Made by a program: the position numbers and the translations under genes. Positions 12,409-19,771 of a DNA stretch of 64,000 bases are shown piece after piece; the first letter of the stretch is position 1, and every line of letters begins with the position of its first letter. The notes beneath the pieces were generated by a model. The model worked only from the letters and a program-made list of their open reading frames with translations. It did no database searches and was not told where the DNA came from. Source of the DNA: Silanimonas sp021297925 (GTDB lineage Bacteria > Pseudomonadota > Gammaproteobacteria > Xanthomonadales > Xanthomonadaceae); the NCBI GenBank assembly GCA_027532825.1, contig JAPZTL010000005.1:67080-131079 (forward strand), given 5' to 3'.

Positions 12409-13575
12409 ATGGAACTTCTGCCGGCCTCCGGACTGGGGCTCAAGGTCGGCGACCGCCTCGAGGTCGCGATCGTCGATCGCAGCGGGCAGGTCCTGCTGCA
12501 GAAGGGCAAGCACGTGCCCGGCGAAGCCGTGCTCGAACGCCTCAACGAGCGAGGTTTCTACCGCGAACCGGTCGAGGTCGCACCGTCCTCTCCCTCCGCC
12601 CGTTTCGAAAGCGACGTCCAGCGTGCCTCCACCACGGAAGGGCGACTGGCGCTCTTGGTGTCGCAGGTCGACCGGCTGCTCCGCAGCGTCGTCCGACCCC
12701 CGTCCGTCATGACGTGGACCGACCTCGAGGGCGTGGTGCGTTGGCTCGACGACCTTTTCATCCGCGACCCGGACCAGGTCATCGGCGTCCAACAGCTGCT
12801 CGCCCAGAGCCACACCCTGTCGGAGCGGGTGCTGCACGCGGCCGCGGTGACCAAGCTCCTTGCCCTGTCCGAGGGCCTGCCCACGGAACAGCACTACAGC
12901 CTCATTGCAGCCGCCCTGACGCTGGACGTGGCCGTCGTCGAGGACCACGACGACCTCGCCACCCACCGCGGCGAGCTGCTGGAACACCACCGCCAGATCG
13001 TCGCCGGCCACCCGGCCCGGGCGGTCGAGCTCCTCCGTGCCATCGGGATCGAGGACGAGGTCTGGCTGACGGCGGTCGCCATGCACCACGAGCGGTTCGA
13101 CGGCTCGGGCTATCCTCACGGACTCTCCGGTGACGCGATTCCCATCGGCGCCCGCATCGTGGCGCTGGCGGATGCCTTCACGGCGATGACCCGGCCGCGG
13201 GGCGACCGGGCCGCCTACCTCGCGCGCGACGCCCTGCGCGAACTCTTCGCGCAGCACGCCGGCAAGTTCGACCCGCGCCTCGTCCAAGTGTTGGTCAAGC
13301 AGCTTGGCGTCTATCCGCCAGGGACGATCGTGAAGCTCGCGAACGGCGAGATGGCGGTCTGCGTCCGCCGCACCTCCGATGCACGGAAACCCGTGCTGCG
13401 CGCCGTGATCGACCCGGCCGGTCAGCCCTATGCCACGCCGAAACGACGCGACCCCGATGAAACCGCCACGCGCATCGTCGAAGTCCTGCCCGGCGACCGG
13501 AACCGTGGCATCCGCAGCCTGATCCTGCAGCTCTGGAAGAAGGACCTCGACCTCACCGGCGGGATGGCGGGTTAG
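12409..13575 (+). CDS. HD-GYP-like protein with degenerate HD motif
   Basis: 388 residues from the ATG at 12409, preceded by GGAG eight bases upstream; an in-frame GTG at 12385 lacks such a site. The N-terminal region (about residues 1-110) resembles that of HD-GYP proteins with an extra leader domain. The C-terminal half keeps HHERFDGSGYPHGL and the helix IVALADAFTAMTRP, typical of cyclic-di-GMP phosphodiesterases. However, the family's metal-binding HD.GK segment reads AALTLDVAV, so the histidine and the GK are missing. Activity is therefore doubtful and it may be a c-di-GMP sensor. It is unrelated to the sugar enzymes around it and its 3' end overlaps the convergent esterase by 23 bp. Confidence 0.8.
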   Translation: MELLPASGLGLKVGDRLEVAIVDRSGQVLLQKGKHVPGEAVLERLNERGFYREPVEVAPSSPSARFESDVQRASTTEGRLALLVSQVDRLLRSVVRPPSVMTWTDLEGVVRWLDDLFIRDPDQVIGVQQLLAQSHTLSERVLHAAAVTKLLALSEGLPTEQHYSLIAAALTLDVAVVEDHDDLATHRGELLEHHRQIVAGHPARAVELLRAIGIEDEVWLTAVAMHHERFDGSGYPHGLSGDAIPIGARIVALADAFTAMTRPRGDRAAYLARDALRELFAQHAGKFDPRLVQVLVKQLGVYPPGTIVKLANGEMAVCVRRTSDARKPVLRAVIDPAGQPYATPKRRDPDETATRIVEVLPGDRNRGIRSLILQLWKKDLDLTGGMAG

Positions 13576-14548
13576 CCGTTTCAGCGGTCCGCGCCGGCAG
13601 CAGGAAGGAGAACACGCCCGGAAGCCGCTGGGCCCAAGCGTCCTCGGTGTGCGCTTCACCCGGGAACGCGAGGCTCCGGTAGGCGGGGAACCGCCATCCG
13701 CGATCGACGGCGATCCGGTCGACCTCGGCCTGCAGGGGTGGGTAGAGCGCGTCGAGCGTGGCGTTGCCGTGGTCGAAGTAGAGGCGGTGCCGTCCGGGCG
13801 CGGGGAGCATCGTTCGGACGTAGGACTGGAAGGCCGCCGGAATGGGGTTGTCCGCCATCTCGAAGATGCCGGGCCAGTGCGTGGACAGCGCCCCGAAGCC
13901 GCCGAAGGCCGCCGGGTGCTCGAGCACCGTGTACATCGCCATCAGGCCGCCCATGCTCGAGCCGACCACAACGCGGTCATCCGGATCACGCGACACCGGG
14001 AACCGGGCCTCCACCGCGGGCAGCACGGCCTCGACCAGCCATCGCGCGAAGGCGTCGCTGTAGACCTCCCGCGCGAACAGTGCCGGCCCATCGGGGCGGC
14101 GGCCGGCCGCCAACGACGTCCGGAAGGCCGCCGGCAGGGCCTCGAAGGGCTTCTGCGGGAAGTACTCGGCATGGCGCGCCGGGCCGGCGTTGGGCACGGC
14201 CACGATCACGAAGGGGCGGGCGCGGCCGACCTGCTGCACCGCGGCGGCCGCGACGTCGGCCCGCCAGGCCTGGCGGTTCCAGGTCGTGCTCGCATCGAAC
14301 AGCATCTGCCCGTCGAACATCACGACGACCGCATAAGGCGCCCCGTCGGGGTCGTCCGGCGGCAGCCAGACGTCGATCGACCGACCCGGCACCGTGTCCG
14401 TCCCGGCGACGGTGATCCGCTCCCCCCGGCCCGTCTCGACCCGCAGCAGGGGGCCGTCGGGCAGCGGGGCCGGCGAGGCCGCCGAGGTCGCCGGCAGCAC
14501 CGAGAGGGCGATGAGGGCCAGGGCGGCGTGAAGGCGGCGGCGCGGCAT
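13553..14548 (-). CDS. Secreted alpha/beta-hydrolase esterase
   Basis: 331 residues from the ATG at 14548, preceded by GAGG at a proper distance and followed by a signal peptide (RRRLHAALALIALSVLPATSA). A GTG at 14599 would add 17 residues before the signal and is less likely. The fold is that of the putative esterase (Esterase D / enterochelin-esterase) family: VVVMFDGQML, the nucleophile elbow VVGSSMGGLMA near residue 190, and a C-terminal histidine in FPGEAHTEDAW. Members hydrolyse small esters or act on glucose-linked compounds. Its place in the starch locus, with an operator half-site in its promoter, suggests deacylation of modified maltodextrins; that is inference. Confidence 0.8.
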   Translation of the reverse strand: MPRRRLHAALALIALSVLPATSAASPAPLPDGPLLRVETGRGERITVAGTDTVPGRSIDVWLPPDDPDGAPYAVVVMFDGQMLFDASTTWNRQAWRADVAAAAVQQVGRARPFVIVAVPNAGPARHAEYFPQKPFEALPAAFRTSLAAGRRPDGPALFAREVYSDAFARWLVEAVLPAVEARFPVSRDPDDRVVVGSSMGGLMAMYTVLEHPAAFGGFGALSTHWPGIFEMADNPIPAAFQSYVRTMLPAPGRHRLYFDHGNATLDALYPPLQAEVDRIAVDRGWRFPAYRSLAFPGEAHTEDAWAQRLPGVFSFLLPARTAETANPPSRR

Positions 14549-14585
14549 CGGTGACCTCGGGTCGGGGGCGGGACCGGCGCCGCGT

Positions 14586-14599
14586 GGAACCGTATTCAC
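14586..14599. promoter_or_regulatory. Operator-like half-site between esterase and halogenase genes
   Basis: GAACCGTATTCACG carries one conserved half (CGTATTCA, i.e. TGAATACG on the other strand), while the other half is degenerate. It lies in the divergent gap between the esterase (start 14548) and the tryptophan-halogenase-like gene (start 14685). It resembles the palindromes at 4594, 7420 and 19636 but is the weakest of the four. Confidence 0.4.
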
Positions 14600-14684
14600 G
14601 TGGACACGGGCGGCGCGCTCGGCTAAAGCTTATGTTCTGCCGGATCGGCGCGGGGGCGCCGCCGGACACCCAGGAAGCGTTCCC

Positions 14685-16202
14685 ATGAGCGACACCCGCG
14701 TCCGCGAGGTGGTCATCGTCGGCGGCGGCACCGCCGGCTGGATGGCCGCCTCGGCCCTGTCCAAGATCCTCGGCGACACCGCGTCGATCACGCTGGTCGA
14801 ATCGGAGGAGATCGGCACCGTCGGCGTCGGCGAGGCGACGATCCCGATGATCAAGCTCTTCAACCAGGCGCTCGAGATCGACGAGGCGGACTTCATGCGC
14901 CGCACGAAGGGCTCGTTCAAGCTGGGCATCGAGTTCGTGAACTGGGGCCAGTTGGGTGACAGCTACATCCATGGGTTCGGGAAGATCGGCCAGGACCTCG
15001 GCATGGTGGGCTTCTACCAGTACTGGCTGAAGGCACGGCAGATGGGCCGCGCCTCGCACCTCGACGACTACTCGATCTGCACGGCGGCGGCGCGCCAGAA
15101 CAAATTCATGCCGCCGATCGCCGACCGGCCCAATTCCCCGATCGCCGACATCGGCTATGCCTACCACTTCGATGCCGGCCTCTATGCGCGCTACCTGCGC
15201 GAATACTCCGAGGCCCGCGGGGTCCGCCGCGTCGAGGGCAAGGTCAAGGAAGTGCAGCAGCGGCCCGAGGACGGCTTCGTCAGCGCGGTCGTCCTGGAGA
15301 GCGGTGAGCGCGTCGCCGGCCAGCTTTTCATCGACTGCTCGGGCTTCCGCGGCCTGCTCATCGAACAGACGCTGAAGGCGGGCTACATCGACTGGACCCA
15401 CTGGCTGCCGTGCGACCGCGCCGCCGCCGTGCAGTGCGAGACCACCCAGGCCATCACGCCCTACACGCGCTCGACCGCGCAGGAGGCCGGCTGGCAGTGG
15501 CGAATCCCGCTGCAGCACCGGGTCGGCAACGGTTACGTGTTCTCCAGCCGTTTCATCAGCGAGGACGAGGCCTGCGCCAAGCTGCTCTCGCGCCTCGAGG
15601 GCAAGGCACTGATGACGCCGAAGATCCTCAAGTTCGTGACCGGCAAGCGCCGCAAGTTCTGGGACAAGAACGTCATCGCGGTCGGCCTCGCCAGCGGTTT
15701 CATGGAGCCGCTCGAGTCGACCTCGATCCACCTGATCCAGACGGCCATCGCGCGCCTCACGGCGTTCTGGCCGCACTCGGGCTTCGAACAGCGCGACATC
15801 GACGAATTCAACGCCCATGCCGATTTCGAGTTCGACAAGATCCGCGATTTCCTGATCCTGCACTACCACGCCACCGAGCGCAGCGACACGCCCTTCTGGG
15901 ACTACGTCCGCACCATGGACATCCCGGAGTCGCTGCGCGAGAAGATGTCGCTGTTCAACAGCAACGGCCGCATCTTCCGCCAGGCCGAGGAACTGTTCGC
16001 CGAGCCCTCTTGGGTGCAGGTGATGATCGGTCAGCGCATGCGGCCCAAGGGCTACAACGCGCTGGTCGACGCCATCGACCCCGAGGCCGCGCTGCGCCAC
16101 GTCGATACCGTCCGCGCGGTGATCGCCAACTGCGTGCGGGCCATGCCGACGCACGAGGACTTCATCGCGCGCCACTGCGCCGCCGAGCCGATGGCGGCCT
16201 GA
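14685..16202 (+). CDS. Tryptophan-halogenase-like flavoprotein
   Basis: 505 residues, usual for flavin-dependent tryptophan halogenases. The FAD-binding GGGTAGWMAA is at residues 13-22. A lysine at residue 79 in SFKLGIEFVNW aligns with the catalytic Lys79 of PrnA. The WxWxIP signature is WQWRIP at residue 270, and a glutamate in FMEPLESTSI at residue 344 aligns with the PrnA active-site glutamate. All halogenase hallmarks are therefore retained, although many family members in carbohydrate/TonB loci have no known substrate. A DUF6445 gene follows after 5 bp. No flavin reductase gene is adjacent, so reduced FAD would come from elsewhere. The start follows a short leader with a leucine-less MSDTRVREVVIVGGG beginning, which is normal. 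Confidence 0.88.
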   Translation: MSDTRVREVVIVGGGTAGWMAASALSKILGDTASITLVESEEIGTVGVGEATIPMIKLFNQALEIDEADFMRRTKGSFKLGIEFVNWGQLGDSYIHGFGKIGQDLGMVGFYQYWLKARQMGRASHLDDYSICTAAARQNKFMPPIADRPNSPIADIGYAYHFDAGLYARYLREYSEARGVRRVEGKVKEVQQRPEDGFVSAVVLESGERVAGQLFIDCSGFRGLLIEQTLKAGYIDWTHWLPCDRAAAVQCETTQAITPYTRSTAQEAGWQWRIPLQHRVGNGYVFSSRFISEDEACAKLLSRLEGKALMTPKILKFVTGKRRKFWDKNVIAVGLASGFMEPLESTSIHLIQTAIARLTAFWPHSGFEQRDIDEFNAHADFEFDKIRDFLILHYHATERSDTPFWDYVRTMDIPESLREKMSLFNSNGRIFRQAEELFAEPSWVQVMIGQRMRPKGYNALVDAIDPEAALRHVDTVRAVIANCVRAMPTHEDFIARHCAAEPMAA

Positions 16203-16207
16203 GCCGC

Positions 16208-16933
16208 GTGGACTGGCCGGCCCTGCGCTTCCATCCGCGGCCGCGCATCGAGCCGGTCGCGGTCGAGGGGCGCGTCGTCTGCCACGTCATCGACGATGCC
16301 CTCGTCGACCCCGGCGCGTGGCGGGACTTCGCGGTGGCGCAGGCGTCGGCGTTCCGCGAGTCGCCCGGCAATGCCTTCCCGGGCTCCGAGCTGCGCCTGC
16401 CCGACGATGCAGTGATGCCGCTGGGCGACGTCTTCAACGAGCACTTCCGCCGCGCCTTCGACGCGCGGCGGCTGGAGCGCCTCTACGCCCGGCTCTCGAT
16501 CGTGGATCGCCCGCCGGCATCGTTGAAGCCGACCCAGTGGCAGGCCCACGTCGATCGCCTCGACATCGGGCCTGGCGAGACGATCGCCGCCTCCGTGCTC
16601 TACCTCTTCGAGGACGAGTCCCTCGGGGGTACCGCCTTTTATCGGCCGCGGCGCCCCGCCGCGGAGACGGTCGCGATGATCCAGGATGCCGCGACGATGG
16701 CGCCGGAGGCCTTCGCCGCCCGCCATGGCGTCGCGCCGGGCTACCAGACCGCGAGCAATGCCTGGTTCGAGAAGGTGGCGAGCGTGCCGGCGCGCTGGAA
16801 CCGCCTCATCGTCTACCCCGGCACGATCTTCCATTCCGGCGAGATCACCCGGCCGGAGGCCCTCGATCCGCATCCGTCGCGCGGCCGACTCACGCTGAAC
16901 GCGTTCTTCTCCTGCCGCCGCCGCGCGGCCTGA
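16208..16933 (+). CDS. DUF6445 family protein
   Basis: 241 residues with a GTG start at 16208, five bases after the stop of the halogenase-like gene. The sequence carries a central HVDRLDIG / ASVLYLFEDESLGGTAFYRPR segment and a C-terminal RLIVYPGTIFHSGEI block. This arrangement recalls 2-oxoglutarate/iron-dependent oxygenase folds, with the H, D and distal H available as metal ligands. DUF6445 genes are repeatedly found next to tryptophan-halogenase-like genes in TonB-receptor loci; their function is unknown. Pairing and spacing suggest action in the same modification step. The oxygenase idea is inference from motif layout only. The gene converges on the amylase gene with 7 bp between stops. 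Confidence 0.75.
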   Translation: MDWPALRFHPRPRIEPVAVEGRVVCHVIDDALVDPGAWRDFAVAQASAFRESPGNAFPGSELRLPDDAVMPLGDVFNEHFRRAFDARRLERLYARLSIVDRPPASLKPTQWQAHVDRLDIGPGETIAASVLYLFEDESLGGTAFYRPRRPAAETVAMIQDAATMAPEAFAARHGVAPGYQTASNAWFEKVASVPARWNRLIVYPGTIFHSGEITRPEALDPHPSRGRLTLNAFFSCRRRAA

Positions 16934-16940
16934 GGGTCGC

Positions 16941-19574
16941 TCAGGGCAGCCGCACCGTCATCGCGTCCATCCAGCGCGGGTCGCGCGCGCCGTCGCCACC
17001 GCCCATGGTGTGCCCGCCGCCCTCGGGGCTCAGGCCGCGCCAGCCGCCGTCCCAGTCCCACGTGGTGGCGTGCACGACCAGACCCTGGAGATCCGTCGGG
17101 TGGCCGAGCGCCGCGGCAGGGAACTCGAGGCGCACCACCCGTCGGGCCCGGTCCACGGTGATGCGCGCGCCCGGCACGAGCGGCGTGCCGTCGCGGTCCG
17201 CGCTCGCGCCCTCCGCGGTGAAGGCGGCATTGCTCCAGCCGTGCGTCCGCAAGCGCACCTGCCAGCGGCGGCCGTCGGGCAACACGGCGTTCTGGCCCGG
17301 CATCGCCGTCGCGCCATCGGTGCGACCTGGCAGCGACAGGAAGACCGAAAAGGCGACGTGGTCGAAGCCGTTCGCCGGGTTCCAGCTGTCCAGCACCTCG
17401 CCCATCGCCAGCTCGATCGCCAAGGCGCCGCCGGAGCCGAACACCCGCATCCCACGCAGGTCCATGCTCGCCCCGTCGGCGTAGCTGGGGTCGGTCGGGT
17501 AGCGGTAGCGGCCCTCGGGGCCGGCATCGTCGCCGGCCGGGTCGGTGGCTTCGGCGAGCAGGGCCCAGTCGCGCTCGACGCGGAAGGTGTGGCCCGGCGA
17601 GGCGAGGCCGTCGCCGGCCAGCACCACCACCCGGTGCGTCGCCTTCGGGTCGATGAAATCGTCGGTCGGGACCGTCTCGCGCCAGCGCCCTTCGGCATCG
17701 GCGATCAGGCGCTGCGCGCGCCGCAAGTCGCCGTCCACGACCAAGGTGCCGTCGCGGCCCGGGGGCAGGGTGCCGGTGAGCACGAGGTCGCCATGCACCA
17801 CCGCCGGCACCGCGTCGAGCGTCGGCCGCGTGCTCGCCTCGGGCTCCGGGACGCTTTGGGCCGACCGCGGTGCCGGTTCGACCCGCCACACGCCGCCCGC
17901 GCGGGCCGGCAGTTCGCCGAGCACGCGGCCCTCGGCACTCGCCTGCAGCACCGGGCCGTCGCCGTCGAGGGCCAGCAACGGGACGAGCCGCGCGCCGGCC
18001 GGCAGGCCGTCGAGGTCGAGCAGCCGGCGGTCTTCGGCGGTGTTGAGCATCACCATGAGGCGATCCCCGTCGGTGCTGGCCGCTTCGGCATCGCCCTGCA
18101 TGGCCCAAGCGATCACCCCAGGGCCGGCGCCGTCGGCGGCGAGGATTTCGGGCCGGGCGCGCGACAGGGCCGGATGCGCGCGGCGCAGTTGCACCATAGC
18201 CGCGATGGCGCGGTAGAGCGGGTGGGTGGGGTCGAAGTGGTCGCGGCCGCCGCTGCCGAAGCCGGCGGCGAACATGGCGTCGCGCTGGCCCCGGAAGCCC
18301 TGCTCGGTGCCGTAGTAGAGGACCGGGATGCCGGGCAGGGTGAGCATGGCCAGCAGGGCCTGCTTCAGCGCCGGCTCGCCGGCCCCGGCGAGGAAGCGGT
18401 CGACGTCGTGGTTGTCGATGAAGGTGGGCATGCGCCACGGGTCGGCATGCACCGCCAGCGTGCGCTCGATGCGCCAGGCCAGCTCGGCGGGCGCGTGCCC
18501 GCGGGCGAAGACGTCCCCGAAGGTCCCGTACATCGGGAACTGGATCATCGCCGGGATGCCACCTTCGACGCGCTGGTAGGCGTCGATCTTGCGCATCTGC
18601 ACGTCCTCGAAGGGCTTGTCGATGCCGAAGCCCTCGCCGAACAGGTGGAAACGCGGGTTGCCCTGCGCCGCGGCCACGCGCAGGACGCCGGGCGCTTCCG
18701 GGTCGTCGGCGTGGAGGAAATCGGGAAAGAACTCGGGCTCGACGTAGAAGGCCGTATCGACGCGGAAGCCGTCCACGCCGACCTTCGTGATCCAGTCGCC
18801 GAAGCTCTTGCGCAGCGCGCGGCGCACCACCGGGCTCGAGGTGTCGAGGTCGTCCAGCCCCGCCATCTGGAACGTGAGCTCCTGCACCTTGTCCGTGTAA
18901 TCGCGGACCGGCGGGGTCCAGTGGTAGACCGACAGCGTGCGCTGGGCCGGGTCGTTCGGGTCGTTCTGCGAGAACGGCCACTGCGTGGGCCGGTCCATGG
19001 GCCGGCTGCCGCGGGTGCGGCGCCACGTGTGGGTCGCGTCGCCGGCCCGCCAGTCGTCGTAGGCGAAGAAGTTGCCCATGTGGTTGACCACGATGTCCTG
19101 CACCAGGGTCATGCCGCGGCCGTCCAGCGCCCGGCCCAGCGCCACGTAGTCACCGAGAGTGCCGTAGTGCGCGTCCACCGCCGAGAAATCGCTGGCCCAG
19201 TAGCCGTGGTAGCCCGAGAAGCGGGCTTCCGCGTCCCACCACTGGTTGGCCACCGGCGGGGTGATCCAGAGCCCCGTGACGCCCAGCCCTTCGATGTAGT
19301 CGAGCCGCTGGGTGATGCCCCGCAGGTCGCCGCCGCTGTACTTGCTGCCGTCCGCCGGGTCGAACACGCCAGCGTTCTGGTCGTTGTTCGTGGCGTCGCC
19401 ATCGGCGAAGCGGTCGAGCATCGCGAAGTAGAGCACCTGGTCGCGCCAGTCGACCGGCTGGCTGGCCGGGGCGGGGCCCGGGGTGGGCGAGGCGGGGGCC
19501 GCCCACGCCGGCAGGGCGAGCGCCCCCGCGAACAGCAGGACCAGGGCGCGCGTGAGGGGGGAGGCGAGGCGCAT
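16941..19574 (-). CDS. Secreted GH13 alpha-amylase with C-terminal glucodextranase-like domain
   Basis: 877 residues with a signal peptide (residues about 8-25, ending AWA). The GH13 barrel occupies residues 40-480: DIVVNH near 160, nucleophile in GFRVDTAFYV near 273, acid/base in LFGEGFG near 314, and FIDNHDVDRF near 390. After it come a domain with SARVVV-type beta segments and a C-terminal region with YPTDPSYADGASMDLRG and MAFSVFLSLPGR-like features. That region resembles the C-terminal carbohydrate-binding module of glucodextranase and archaeal-type amylopullulanases. It should cleave alpha-1,4 glucan to maltodextrins outside the inner membrane. It is divergent from the TonB-dependent receptor across a palindromic operator. 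Exact product spectrum is not visible. Confidence 0.88.
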   Translation of the reverse strand: MRLASPLTRALVLLFAGALALPAWAAPASPTPGPAPASQPVDWRDQVLYFAMLDRFADGDATNNDQNAGVFDPADGSKYSGGDLRGITQRLDYIEGLGVTGLWITPPVANQWWDAEARFSGYHGYWASDFSAVDAHYGTLGDYVALGRALDGRGMTLVQDIVVNHMGNFFAYDDWRAGDATHTWRRTRGSRPMDRPTQWPFSQNDPNDPAQRTLSVYHWTPPVRDYTDKVQELTFQMAGLDDLDTSSPVVRRALRKSFGDWITKVGVDGFRVDTAFYVEPEFFPDFLHADDPEAPGVLRVAAAQGNPRFHLFGEGFGIDKPFEDVQMRKIDAYQRVEGGIPAMIQFPMYGTFGDVFARGHAPAELAWRIERTLAVHADPWRMPTFIDNHDVDRFLAGAGEPALKQALLAMLTLPGIPVLYYGTEQGFRGQRDAMFAAGFGSGGRDHFDPTHPLYRAIAAMVQLRRAHPALSRARPEILAADGAGPGVIAWAMQGDAEAASTDGDRLMVMLNTAEDRRLLDLDGLPAGARLVPLLALDGDGPVLQASAEGRVLGELPARAGGVWRVEPAPRSAQSVPEPEASTRPTLDAVPAVVHGDLVLTGTLPPGRDGTLVVDGDLRRAQRLIADAEGRWRETVPTDDFIDPKATHRVVVLAGDGLASPGHTFRVERDWALLAEATDPAGDDAGPEGRYRYPTDPSYADGASMDLRGMRVFGSGGALAIELAMGEVLDSWNPANGFDHVAFSVFLSLPGRTDGATAMPGQNAVLPDGRRWQVRLRTHGWSNAAFTAEGASADRDGTPLVPGARITVDRARRVVRLEFPAAALGHPTDLQGLVVHATTWDWDGGWRGLSPEGGGHTMGGGDGARDPRWMDAMTVRLP

Positions 19575-19635
19575 GGGGCAGGGTTCCGGCGTGAAGGCCC
19601 CCAGTGTCGCGCGGGCCGCGCTTGTTAAAAGTCCA

Positions 19636-19649
19636 TGAATACGTATGCA
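19636..19649. promoter_or_regulatory. Putative LacI-type operator between amylase and TonB receptor
   Basis: TGAATACGTATGCA, a nearly perfect palindrome, in the 197-bp divergent gap between the amylase (start 19574) and the receptor (start 19772). It shares the ATACGTAT core with the site at 7420 and the TGAA.ACGTAT arrangement with 4594. Confidence 0.65.
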
Positions 19650-19771
19650 GCCAAGCGTGTGTTTTGAGCCCCAGCACTAACATGAAAAAACCGTGACGGC
19701 CCCTCGGGGGAGCCGCGCGCCACCCACGCGCCACCCGGCGCCGAACCACCGAGCGACACCAGGAGAGGGGA

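Noticed and set aside
17010..19628. 872-codon plus-strand open frame
   Set aside because: Antisense to the GH13 amylase, which has signal peptide and catalytic motifs.
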